Positions 1-12,100 of a DNA stretch of 64,000 bases are shown here, piece after piece. The notes beneath the pieces were generated by a model. It had not been told where the DNA came from. It made no database searches and worked only from the letters and a program-made list of their open reading frames with translations. Source of the stretch: Kalaharituber pfeilii (taxonomy: Eukaryota; Ascomycota; Pezizomycetes; Pezizales; Pezizaceae); NCBI GenBank assembly GCA_015179045.1, contig WHUZ01000022.1, forward strand, positions 705,239 through 769,238. The letters run 5' to 3'. Position numbers and translations under genes: made by a program. Numbering within the stretch: position 1 is the first letter of the stretch; every line of letters begins with the position of its first letter.

Positions 1-2089
1 AATTAGTGACTTCAAGCACGTCACCTCTGGATTGTGACTTCAGCAACTTCCATTCTGACCTAGCTGGCTGCGAATTGACTTCTATAGATCTAGGAGCTCA
101 TGTAGATGCTGCACCTTCTCTCCCAAACACCTCACAGCTCTAGTACTATGAGAGTTTAACTCTAAAAGCTCTACTGCACCACCACTCCACTATCAGCTTC
201 AACCCTCACCTCACCCTAACCACAATAGCTCATTGCCTACACTATTGCTCATATCCTTGACTACATCCTTACTTATCATAGCCACAGCTATAGTGTTTGT
301 ACTTGACTCATAGTCCAGCAACAGCTATTTAACTGTTTTGGCTCGGTTAAGTAGCTACTTCTGTTATCTTTAAGAAGTTAATAAAAAAATACCAGTAACT
401 GCCTGTTAACTCTTAATAGAAGGATATACTGGTTTCTTGTATCACTGATAAGATATTACTACCTGCTCTTGTACTAGGTTCTACTTCAATCCTAGTAGAG
501 GTGACTCTGGTTATAATATAGGTAAGAATCCGACCGATTTCTTTACTATAACTAGTTTTACTATAGCAAACGCACTTTCTTTACCTGTATACATAAAAAA
601 TCTGGTCCATCCCTTCACTACAGTGAGTTTTTCACTAGAAAGAGGTTTATTATAGCCAGAATTACTTGTATTCAAATTATCATAAGCCTTACTTTATCGA
701 GCTCCTCCTCTACTATCTCCCATATGTTCTAGTGATTCTCACATCAGTGTAAGTCTCAAAATCACACATATTACCACTTGACAGCATCCTTCCATGCTCT
801 CCGTACTAGTTATATAGATGAGAGCTAGAAAAATACTAGAGAGAAGAGGTAGCAGAGCCACCTATATAGCTGAATTCTTGGAGGTAGAGCTGCTAGAGAC
901 TCAGATACCTGAAGAAGTAGTGGCATTTGCATGCACTCTTCTACCCAATATATATGGAGCTTGATTCCAAACCGGTATCTTCAATTCTCCTCCTCTGAAG
1001 AGCTAAATAAGATTGAGATTAATAACTAGAAAAATATATGAACTTTTGGAAATATATATAATAGTACTTACAATTTACAATGCTATACAATAGATCTTGA
1101 GCTTCTACTAACCTTATATTATAATTTAGTCCTCATAACCCCGTTGCCATCAGTAGGCAGGCGAGTAGTGTATTTAGAATGGGTATAAGCTTATGAGGGC
1201 CGGAGGGGGTATTCTGCAAGGTAGTGAGGTGTATAAAATTGTAGATGCTGTAGATATAGCTTTTTGGTCCTTTTGACTGCAGATTTAAAATCAGCGTACT
1301 CAATTTAGCCCATACTCAATGCATCACATATATGTATTTACTATTCTGTGAAATATTGACTGCATTTGGTAGTTGGGGAGGGTACTCTAATCCCGGTCGC
1401 TTCCTATCCGCAGATCGTATCCTATCCAGTACTGGTAATGTTCCTTAGAAACCACGGTTGCTACGTCGAAATAAAAACGTGTAATTGTAACTAAGCTGTA
1501 ATTAGTTCTATTTACTGCAACCCTGTATGTACACAAGCCATCATAGGCTCATTTTCATCACAAACACTCATTAGCAAAAAAAATTGTTCACATCCCAAGG
1601 CGTTCCATGCGTCAGATGCACTAATGCCATAGGACGTCAACCGCCTATCCCAGTAATAGAACTTTTCTAACGCTGTGTCTGGATGGCTTTCCGCGTCGGC
1701 TGTCCTCCTCAATGTTGAGTATTTTCTCTGGCATCTGGAATTTGGCTCTTTTTTATTTATGTATCTTCAACTATGGCCTGATATTTACTTATTATCAATT
1801 CTAGACTTATATGCCCTACATTATCAATTACAGACTATATCCTCAGAATTAGTAGTTGACTACTCATGCCTCCCATGCTTATTGCATAGATTTTATTCTA
1901 CCGCGCCATAATATCATGTTTGACAACCAATTCATTAATAACTAGCTATGCTGATCTATATACAACTGCCCTCCACTATTTCATCTCTTCTACTACTGCT
2001 CTACCGTATTCTTATTCTACTACAGATTACAATCTTAGAAGACCTGCCATACCTGTTTAATTGGGCTCATATTACCTCATCATGTGCCG
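1..2089. other. AT-rich gene-free stretch
   Basis: I see no coding region, RNA gene or recognisable transposon here. All frames are broken by frequent stops, and the few open frames are under 80 codons with no family resemblance. Base composition is AT-rich compared with the gene islands at 16-19 kb and 54-57 kb, as in decayed repeat DNA. Confidence 0.5.
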
Positions 2090-3060
2090 TCAAGTGAGCT
2101 ATGCCATTCCTATTAAATTAAGCTCATTCTGCCATATCTCATGTCGTTGTATAGAACCTATTATAGGTATCAAATTCGGCTCATTCTGCCACCTTTCACG
2201 CCGTTAAGGGAGGTATACCATACCTATTAAATTGAGCTCATGTTGCCTCACCACATGCCATCGAAAGAGACCTACTATACATATCAAATTCAGCTCATAT
2301 TGCTACATCTTATACTGTTGTATAGAACCTGACATATGTGTTAAATTGAGCTCATTCTATCATATCTCACACTGTCGTATAGAACCTCTCATACCTGTCA
2401 AATTCGGCTCATTCTGCCATTTCTCCCGCCATCGAGTAGGACTTGCCATATCTATTAAATTATGCTCATGCTGCTATGTCTCGCACCATCATGTAGGAGC
2501 TGCCATACCTCTCAAATTCGGCTCATTCTGCCATATCTTGCAAGATGAAAATATCTGTAAATTGAGTTCATTCTATTACATCTCACGCCATCGTGTAGGG
2601 CCTGCCGTATCTCTCAAATTCGACTCATTCTGCCACATCTCACACGATGGAAATAGACCTGAATGACCTGTTAAATTAAATTCATTTGCTACATAAGAGA
2701 GATACGCCATACCAGTTGAATTGAGCTCATTCTGCTATATATTGTGCCATTGTATTGGACCTGTCGTACCTGTCAAATTGAGCTTATTCTATTATATCTT
2801 ACACTATCATATAGGATCTGTCAATACCAGTCAAATTTAGCTCATTCTGCCATATCTTGCAAGGTAGAAATGGACCTGCAATACCTATAAATTGAGCTCA
2901 TTCTACTATATCTTACGCCGTTAGCTTATTCTGCTACATCTCATACAGTGGAAATAGACCTGGATAACCTGTTAAATTGAGCTTATTCTGCTACATCTTG
3001 CATCTCGTGCTTGCAACGGGAACCTGTTATATCTATCAAATTCAGCTAATGTTGGCTCAT
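2090..3060. repeat. Degenerate ~60-bp minisatellite (about 16 units)
   Basis: A unit built around TTAAATTGAGCTCATTCTG, followed by a CATATCTCACGCCATCGT-like block and an AGACCTGCCATACC-like block, recurs about every 59-60 bp from roughly 2.09 to 3.06 kb. Units differ by substitutions and short deletions, and some are truncated. An open frame of 144 codons at 2232-2666 only reflects this periodicity (about 20 residues per unit) and is not called as a gene. Confidence 0.8.
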
Positions 3061-3099
3061 TGCTTGCTATTAACTTAAAAAGAGACCTGCCATGCCTGT

Positions 3100-3262
3100 T
3101 AAATTGACGCTGCTGTCAATACCGTTGTTGATGCTGCTGTTGCTGTCGATACTCCTGTTGACGCTGCTATTGCTGTCGACACTGCTGTTGCTGTCGAGTC
3201 TCGACACTGCTGACGATGCCACTGTCGACGCTGCTGTTACTGTCGACAGGGGTGTCGACAGC
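3100..3262. repeat. Imperfect GCTGTTGCTGTCGA tandem repeat
   Basis: Overlapping copies of GCTGCTGTTGCTGTCGACA-like words are arranged head to tail directly after the minisatellite. Open frames on both strands are translated low-complexity sequence (Leu-rich on plus, Ser/Asn/Val-rich on minus), so no protein is called. Confidence 0.65.
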
Positions 3263-4440
3263 ACCTTTAGCACTTGTTGATACCTAATCTTCAATCAATA
3301 TGATACTCATAATAAAAAGACTCGATACTTTTCACCTTATTTTTTTTTAAAAGCCGTCATTGGTTTTTTTTAATGCTAGTAAATCTTTCGATACCTAAGG
3401 TAGGTTTCTTCTTCTTTTGGTATTGCATAACTGTTGTACATTCCTTTGCAATTCCTCTTCTGTCACCAAAAGGTACATCAATAACTAATATATGGCTGCA
3501 ATCATCTGAATGACCTCTGCTTGAAGCCTCTATTAGGTTTATCATAAGGTACTTCTAATCTCTATAGAACCACCCACCATCTATATTAAAGAAAAAAAAA
3601 ACTCAGAAGCCCAGGGGGGAACAGTGGAATCAGGCAAAAATGGGATCGGTATGTTAGGTCTCCAAAAGTAGCGGTGTTCTTCCTCTGCTTACCAAGTCTA
3701 ACCTCCGCTACCCCCCCTAAATTAGTAGTCCACTATTTACCCTCCAAACAACCCCACAAACGATTCCTACACAAGGAACGGCGAGCTCAGTTACTATCCC
3801 TGCACCTTCGCAATTAGCATCCCAGCTAGCACATTCACAAATTTTGGATGATGCCTCAGGGTCCAGCAACGAGCATTCAGCAGCACTCCCAATTCGAGAC
3901 AGAATTCAAGGGGAACGTCAATACGAGATGAAACCGAAGGCGTAATTCAGGATTTAAAGCAGCGGAAAAACACCAGCAGATATAATGAGCATATGGCTGT
4001 AGTGGAGCGGATAGGACGGATCTTGAAATGCATGGAGAGTTATGCAACTATTTTTGATGTTGCAATACAGAATAGTCCAACTATCACTGCTCTTGTTTGG
4101 GCCAGAGTTAGAGTTATTTTGAAGGTCAATCACAATGATCTTATGTTCAAATCTAGAGATTGATTTCGATAATATAGATTGGGCTTGATTATGTCCAATT
4201 GATGGAAAGTCTGGAATCTGCATTAGCCACCATTGTTGAGACGATGGCTAGATGTGAATTCTACGCCAATATCTATATGAATGTGCCATTGGAGGCCAAA
4301 TTTCACTCAGACTTGACAATGAGAAGCTATCAAGCGCAGGTTGAATCATGCTCTAGAAGAACTCAATAACGCGGTCTTGGCTTTTACCGAAAAAGTACAA
4401 AAATATTTTCAAAAACGAGTATGATATTCAGTTCCTATTT

Positions 4441-6300
4441 AGGTCACCTGCGGGATGACCCCGGACAGGTACTTTTTACCTGTCCGCTCAGGGACAGGTA
4501 GTTCCTTGTACGGTACGCGCATCGCCAGTGGCGTGCGCTAATATGCAGAGTTTTCAAGGGTTACGATTCAGAGGTACCTAAGCTAAGATATTATGTACAA
4601 TACCTGGACATCTAAATAGGTGCAGTGGAAGATACATGGGACCTTGATACAACAAGAATAATATCCTGCGTAGCTTGCTTATCCTCTTCAAGCTCAACTG
4701 CATCTGAGAAGCCTTCACTTTGGCGCTTTCTAGTATTTCTTGCAGCAGCTATTCATTCAGCCAACTCAGCAGAGGTCATAGCATACGCTTTAGCTTTTCC
4801 CTTGGTGTTTTTCTGACGAAATTGATTTAAAGCTGGTGGTATAAATTGCTGGATAATTGGCTGAGCACCATGACTAGCAGGTGCGCTGGTGAATATTCAT
4901 TGCATGTGGCTGGTATGAGTATGCTACAAACATGCAACAAGCTTTGCCCCCCCACCATTTTTTTTTTTTTTTTTTAAATCATTGATCGCTTGCCGCCCAT
5001 GGGACTATGGCGATGCCTTCTCACCAATAAGGGTACAATATAACTGTTAATGATCGTAGAAGGAGATGTCAGCCTTGATTAGTATATTGGTCCTGTGGCT
5101 GCTGTTGAGGTTTTGTAATAGGTAGATCTGTAGGTACTTCTCTGTTAGTCATTGTCTATTTTATGGGTGCTATTGGACCTTTGATTTGCTAGTGTGGATG
5201 GAGAAGCTAAAGAGGAATCTGTTGATTTTCATAAACCACAACTACAAATCCAGTAACTAATACGTAGTCTTGAAGACAATGTAATACATCATTAATAAAA
5301 GTGTACTGCTCTTCAGTAATTGGATTAATTCAATGAAGTACAGGAATACCATATCTATCACCCATATTGCCTATTTAGGTATAAAAAGATATGCATAGGG
5401 GATAGGTTGTTGCACGGGGATAGGTGCATAGAGTAAACGGAGGAATACATGAAATGGTACGCATGGAGCAAACTGCAAACGGCATGGGTACAAACACTGA
5501 TTCCCGTTTGCATATGACATTCTCATGAAATTAGTTAGTGTTCTGGTGGGACTTTTTGAGAGGCCCTTTCGCTCCATTTTTTTTTGAACTAGAACAACCT
5601 CAGCGAATACCAGATCTGGGATCCCTGTGTCTCAGTGTTTCCATGCCGTGTTCTTCATCTCTGTTTCCTATCAGTCCCTTGAGCCGCTCAACCCCTGTTT
5701 ACAGTGTTTTTAAGGTATTGCTAAGAAGAATAAAACCGAGATAATAGGTAATGCTAAATGTTAGGTAATGCTGAGTGAGAGTGAGCATGGCAAGCTATTG
5801 AATAAGCAGAAAATATATGCCAGAACAGTTTTCAAGAGCCTTATATACTATTAAAGCTCTTTAGCCATGTATTTACAAAATTGCGGTAACAGCTTTTTTT
5901 TACTATTATTCGGCCATTTACTATAGCAGGACGCAGCGACAACACAAGTACATAATAAATGGTCTGTATTACTTGTAGACTTAATGGAGGTATGGCCAAC
6001 TTCGGAGGTAGTGGCAGTTGGCTTTGTTGAAAGACCACGTGTCCTGGCTATCAAGTGGTAAGCTACCTAGTAAAATAAGTCCGCGACAGCAGAGACGAAA
6101 GAGAAAAGCTGTGAGTGGGTAGCAACCATATCTTCGATATATGAAGTTATTATACTCAGGAACATGCGAGCTCGCCACCTTTGAAAACTCTGCATATTAG
6201 CGCACGCTACTGGCGATCCGCTAACCGTACAAGGAACTACATGTCCTTGAGCAGACAGGTAAAAAGTACAGTACCTGTCCTGAGTCATCCCGGGTCACCT
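4441..6300. mobile_element. 1.86-kb element with ~120-bp terminal inverted repeats
   Basis: The left end (4441-4561) reappears reverse-complemented at 6177-6300. Both arms share GGACAGGTAC, TTTTTACCTGTC, GTAGTTCCTTGTACGG, GCGTGCGCTAATATGCAG and AGTTTTCAA with scattered differences. The element sits inside the NLR relic, whose homology stops at 4440 and resumes after 6300. No clear target duplication is visible. Inside, two short minus-strand frames (about 5577-5371 and the complement of 4816-4625) could be transposase debris, but I do not recognise a family. Long inverted repeats suggest a Mutator-like or other cut-and-paste class. Confidence 0.8.
4946..5026 (-). mobile_element. Tail-only LINE hairpin insertion (copy A1)
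   Basis: On the minus strand the body starts ATCGCCATAG at 5014, runs through the hairpin (ATCGC paired with GCGAT) and ends in a poly(A) seen as poly(T) at 4958-4975. The flanks GCCCCCCCACCA (4946-4957) and GCCTTCTCACCA (5015-5026) form a 12-bp duplication differing only by three C/T changes. It is nested inside the 1.86-kb inverted-repeat element. Confidence 0.65.
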
Positions 6301-8520
6301 GAGATCTTGCTGACAAGGATTGCATAAATCTAGGGGCAAGGCAGATTAGTTATTTGTTCAAGCCCTTTGCAGTAGTCATCCAACCACTGCTTGATGACAT
6401 ATATTAGAAGAAAAAGGTTGTCCGAGAGGGTGCAGACGAAGCTAGAATAAAAAGAAACATAGGTAAGAACCTACTGGCCTGCAAGTCTTGAATAGGTATT
6501 TTTTCTAATAAGAATAGCTTAAGCAAATGGAGTGTATTCTAAATGATATAAAGAGGGATATAGAGCCTTTGTTGAGGCTAGAGGGTGAGTCTATGATTAT
6601 ATTATAATTCTATTTATTTTCAAAATCCTGCAATTGATACTAATAAAATATATTTAGATATCTATACTTCTGTCAAAAAGATAGAAGAACTATTAAATAG
6701 AATTAGTATATGATATACATACCCTTGCTATGCACTGATTATTAACTTAAAATCAGAAGGTAATTAGCATCAAATACTCTTTAGAGCATCTGAGTTAGAG
6801 CAGCTTAAGGACAGCTACCTAGACAGAAATCAGCTGAAAGAGTTTGAACTTGACCTGTATATTCCAGCAGAGGTAATGAGAAACCAGCATATAGTGAGCA
6901 TTATGATCTATTAGAGGCTATTTAGAATTTCCTGTTGGATGCTGTACCACAAAAGATTTGCCTGATCCAAGGTGATGTGGAAAGTCAACATTCAACCATC
7001 GGGTTGCATGCAAGCTGCATGCAAGCTCTGGTCCGACTACGATAACAGCAACACTCCTAACCAAGTATCTGCCATAGATCCCTTATTCACTCCACTGAAC
7101 AGGTTCTATATATTAGGGAAACAAAAAAACCGAGATATGATAGCTGCTTTCTTCAAAGCACAAGATTTTGACAATGATCAAAGAAAGCTGGCCCGAAAGG
7201 AGTGGCATTTCGTGTTTATCCTGGATGGCTAGGATGAGATTGGGAAGCGAGATCGCAATTTTTATACAGAAAACGAACTTGACCTATGGAATGCTAAAGT
7301 CAACATAACTAGCCGACCTGAGTATTTACCTTCAAGTTATCAGAGCAAGTTCTACTCGCCTGGGCAGCCACAGCTATTACAAGAATACTAGCTTGCTCCC
7401 TTTTCGAAGTCAAGCATCCGGCGGTATATTTCACAATACCTAAATGCTAAATCTACTGGCCGTTCAGTTGAGGATTACGAAGAGTATATAATGAAGCCTG
7501 GCATGTGTACATTAATCAGCAATCCTTTTCTCCTCAGGATAATTATGTCTATAGCACCAGCTCATAATAAAGACGAACCAAGCGTGTAAATCTATACAAA
7601 CAGTTCATCAATGATTGGCTACAGAAAGCAAAGGCCCGTTTAGATATAATTTAGCTACAAAGACTCAACATGATGCTTATACACATATAGAACAGCATGA
7701 GTTTAGCTTTCGAGTATGGCACTTTTGTCAACTGTTTGCGCTAACTTTGCATCGTCATCAGGTGCTGGAAGCAACCTACATCCCCAGCATCATTCCCAAT
7801 GTGGAGTCCCATTCGCAGGACCAGCCGATCTAGAGAGAGTTTCTAGTGAATGATAATAATATTGTACAGCTTTTATGCTTCAGTTCACCACTTATTTGGC
7901 AGGGATACTCGTTCAGATTTTTGCACAAATCGCTACTGGACTATTTGGTAGTAGAAGTAGTTTGGCAAGATGAATCACACTAAGAATGTAAAGCCAATGC
8001 ACTGGTCAATGAGTTTCATCTTGTCAATGATCGTGGTGTTCTAGACTTCATCATCGACAAAGCATGGCTTTTACATGACATTCTATTGGGCTTCATTGAG
8101 CAATCTAAAACCAACTGTAATTTTCCACCGCAGCAGCAAATGCAGTTACAATTCTAGTTAGAGGTGAGAAGAGCTTTAGTGGTCATGATTTGCGTGAGTT
8201 ACGGATTCCCAGGGCTGATCTAAGTGGCGGCTTCTTTGACCATGCCCAACTACAAAATGCAGACCTATGTCAGGTTCGTAAATATATAACCAATAAAAAT
8301 TCATTACTTGTATTAAAATTAGATAACACCATGGAGCAGGTTCGTACGCATCAAATTTGGCTTAGGGAGGCAGACTCAAGTAAAGCTAGAATGAGCCTTG
8401 TATCATTTGGGGAAAGACCTTTCATACAACTATCAGTTTCTGTCGGAACGTGCTACTTCTCTCCAGACGGTCTGCTGCTAGTGTCCGGCAGCTGTGATAA
8501 GACTGTACGGCTCTGGTCAG

Positions 8521-8880
8521 TTCAACGTCAAGAAGCCATCCATACCTTTCAGGCCTATAACAACTCGGTAACTAGTATAGCCTTCTCTCCTGACAGTTAC
8601 CTGCTTACTTCCGATCTTAAAACTATGCGGCTCTGGTCGGTTCAGCGTCAAGTAGCCATCCATACCTTTCAGGCCTATAACAACTCGGTAACTAGTATAG
8701 CCTTCTCCCCTGACAGTTACCTGCTTACTTCCGATCTTAAAACTATGCGGCTCTGGTCGGTTCAGCGTCAAGTAGCCATCCATACATTTCAGGGCCATAG
8801 AAGCTGGATAACTAGTATAGCCTTCTCTCCTGATGGTCAGTTGCTTGCTTCCGGTAGCTGTGATAGTTCTTCCCATAATC
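8521..8880 (+). repeat. Three 120-bp WD40 repeat units, two nearly identical
   Basis: Units 8521-8640 and 8641-8760 differ at three positions by my count; 8761-8880 is more diverged. Each encodes one WD blade with IHTFQ, VTSIAFSPD and MRLWSVQRQ. The unit is 40 codons instead of the usual 42 because the ASGSCDKT turn is shortened to TSDLKT. High identity between blades is known for fungal NLR WD40 arrays under concerted evolution. Confidence 0.9.
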
Positions 8881-8882
8881 CC

Positions 8883-9133
8883 ATAATACAGTGCATTACT
8901 TCTCAAGCCTCCGGAGGGGGGCGAACGCGAAGGGGGACACGTTGACGGCACTGCTGAGATGGGTGGAGTCCAAGTGACCTGGTTAGACTTGGTTGCATAG
9001 GGATTGACTGGGATATTTTTGTCTTTTATCTCTCATCTTTCATTATTCTCTCTTATCTCCTATGTACTTAAAATATCGCCATATCCCGTAGGGCGGCACG
9101 CGATCAATGATATTAAAAAAAAATAATACAGTG
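8883..9133 (+). mobile_element. 5'-truncated LINE 3' end inserted in the WD40 region
   Basis: An 11-bp duplication, ATAATACAGTG, occurs at 8883-8893 and 9123-9133. The 229 bp between ends with the LINE hairpin tail (ATCGCCATAT at 9075, GCGATCAATGATATT, then A). This is a classic poly(A)-tailed target-primed insertion. It replaces the end of the WD40 frame with about 17 foreign codons and a stop near 8945. Confidence 0.88.
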
Positions 9134-12100
9134 TAGTTGTGGGCAGTGAGTACATGGCAAGTATTGGCCAACATCAACTGCTATGAATAATTCATTCCCT
9201 ACAACGCTCCAAAAACCGGAAGGGATAAATAGTAAGCAATGCCGTCAACTTCGCCAAGTATCTACTTACCAAATGTCACCATTTTTTCATTCTTTTATCA
9301 TTACCATATGCCACATTCAAAACGGATTTCTGTGGAGAAGAAACGCTTGCAGACCCCTCAGATTCATATAACCCATGGATTTCAGCCATTGGGTACTATC
9401 GTGAATATTTTATGCATAAAGCGTACTAAGGATACTCACAGGCTCTCTATGTAGCTCTATGGTACTTGCAACTATAGTACACTTTACTGCTGTTACTTAT
9501 CTAATCACGTATTATCATCTATATCTGATATATATACTTATTACTGCTCTCGTTGCATCCTGCACATCTCCCTACTCAAGTGGCCAGATAGCATCTAGAT
9601 CCATTAGCTAGTGCTGCCAGCAGTTCACAAAATACCTTATTATATGTGTTTCAATGTTACAGCTTTAGAGAGTCTCCATACAATGCTTTTACACTGTATA
9701 ATAGCCCAGTATTCCTGTGTGTATGCATAGGTGAAGTTGAATGATTGAATATGACAGTGCCATTCTCTGCGTATTAGCCTGAGTACCACCCAACATTTCG
9801 TACTTTCTGAGAATAGGTAACAGAGTGTAAATTGAGAGCAATAAGATCTCAGGGCAAAACCATTGACACATGGCGACTCAAAATATGTCTAGTATAAGAT
9901 ATTGTATATACCAAATATGATAGGTCATCACTTATAAGCCTAGAACATGTGCGGGGGATAGTTTAGCGTATTCTCCCATGCTCTAGCTTCAATATGAGCC
10001 CACTTAAGGGTAATTTGCACTCATAGTCATTTTTGTGGTATCCGGAAAGTGCGCAATACAGTATCCCGGTGGTTCATAATATCCCGGTGGTGCGTAATAT
10101 CCCGATAGCATGCATTATTAGTCCACAGTAGGAAATGGGACAATCAGCACTCCGATAAGCTGGCAGATCGTTGGACGAGGTCATATAAGGTAGTAGAAGG
10201 AAGTGAAGGAGGGGTATGCCGCAGTAGGCGAAGTGGACGGGGCTGTGACCTATGAAACGGTGGCCACGAACAGACTAAAGAAGTTCCACGTTCGAGAAGA
10301 ACCATTCATTCGATAACACGCGCGATCCACCTAAGCGATTGTGCTAGCATACCCTTGATTCGCTCCTTACGGACTTTTGCGGCAGCGTTCTAGGTCTTGC
10401 AGCTTATACGGAGTCAGTTGCTAATCACGTCAAATAACGGACCGCTTAAGATCAACCGTCCCCTGGACTACCTTCAACCTCGGGCAATAGGAGTACCTCA
10501 TTCACTTCGAATTTACAATCAGCCTTTTCTAAAAAAAAAAAAAATTGAAAAATTGAGGCGCCCCGGTCAATAGCGAGTTGAATTGTACCTTGTTTCGCCC
10601 ATTTCCGCAAGATATCTCCATCAGCTAACACCCAGCTGTAGTTGCCGCTCGGTGCACTCCTGACACAGTTGATCGATGTGGTCCTTCATTGGCTGTTACC
10701 AGGTGCTATTGTTGTCCAAATCAGCAATCCATTGAACATTTTGGTCTAATTGGACTTCAGGTCTTTTAAGACTCCCGCAGGAAGTATCTCTAGCAGTTGA
10801 GTCTGAGGCGATTGTAGTCCGTGCATGCCGACTTGCAATTCAAATTTCCGTCCTGTCTTGAGAAACAAATTCGTAATACGCGCTGTTGTACTAGTATTCA
10901 GAGTTGAAAACAGTCTATCGGTGATGACCGTGATGTCATATCGTGGGTGTGAATTCAAAACCTAGCTCCCTGAAAACATCTCTGAGTATCTGGTTGTGCG
11001 AGGGACTTAAAGCTTGCTGTTTGCTTAACTGTACAAATGACCGATTTAGGAGCTGAATGACGTCTCCGTAGGAAACTGGTACCCCTAGAAGTTGAACCTG
11101 TCCATTCAAATGTCATACCGGTCCGTGCCAAGCAATATCAAACTGCGCCAATGATTGCATTGCCATCTTTCAAGTAGCATTAATAGACCCCCTCTTCCGC
11201 AAATTTGGCATTATAAGAGACCCTCCAGGAGTCCCGCAAGGAAGGGGTGATTCGAGTCACTTGGTCCCATGTATAGAGGACGGATATTATAGAGCCAAAA
11301 AAGCGTCAAAGTAACCGCATTTGAGTCTCCGTATCGGCGAGCTGGGCGTGGAGATGTAGCATTTGTGATTCCTCCCCTCCCCACCCCTCCCCCGAGAGAA
11401 TTTTCTTGACTCAGCAGAGGTTCAAGGGATAGGCAGAGTGATTCACATGTAAGAATGACTAATGAGATTGTGTCCAGGCACCATTTTTGTGCTTGAGATT
11501 CAGGTCGAAAGGGTACGATGTACTGTTGTATGAATATCCCCAGTTCCATATCCCCTCCAAACATCCCAACTGAAAAGACATCATCCAGCTCTCTGGTCAC
11601 AATTCCAGATATTTTCAGTATCGCGGAGACAGTCACAACAATATGCAGTGTCCTCCGCAGATATTAAGACCTCCGTAGCTGGCAATCTCTTCGAGTATTC
11701 GATGGATTACAAGAATTGCAAAGATGCAGTAAATACTGAAACTTTCCCGTAATGAATAGAAACAGTTAAGTCTCATACTCACTTTGGGCAGAAATGCAGA
11801 TAAATCCTTATTGCATCTTATTTTTGTGAAATATAGCTGGAAATTACCTTTTTGCAGTAACAATGTACGGTACTGTATTCGGACACTGGATGTTAGTCTG
11901 GAGGTTGCATACGAGCTATGCGCTTTTGGGAATAGCATTGTATGCAACATTCGTTCCCATTCAAGTATTTGTAATTCGAATATATCTGCTATTATAAACC
12001 ATAGTGGTTGTCAATTGCATAAACTTTCACAATAGCATGTATTATTGTTCTATAGAGCTTGGAAGTGTTACTCATGAATTATTGATGCAGCAGCAATAAA

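Larger units (their letters stand above)
3727..8893 (+). pseudogene. NACHT-WD40 NLR (STAND) pseudogene, split by a transposon
   Basis: This is the relic of a fungal NLR, a family of intracellular STAND sensors linked to non-self recognition and incompatibility. An open N-terminal run (3727-3943) is followed by a helical block at 3996-4122 (VVERIGRILKCMESY, then ALVWARVRVILK), resembling the N-terminal domain of fungal NACHT proteins. After a transposon (4441-6300) the gene resumes. A decayed Walker A (GDVESQHST, 6971-6997) follows CLIQ. A Walker B-like FVFILDG carries a TAG at 7230-7232 before DEIG, and NITSRPEYL is sensor-like. A pentapeptide-type linker (RADLSGG, NADL) leads into WD40 repeats. 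Many stops and frame changes remove function. The last open stretch, 8190-8893, encodes the linker and three to four WD repeats before a LINE insertion ends it. Family assignment is firm for NACHT/WD40 and weaker for the N-terminal domain. Confidence 0.8.

Noticed and set aside
2232..2666. 144-codon plus-strand open frame
   Set aside because: It only translates the 60-bp minisatellite; no start context and no family resemblance.
11211..11636. Possible NLR N-terminal (HeLo-like) remnant on minus
   Set aside because: Only vague helical similarity; no diagnostic residues that I could confirm by eye.
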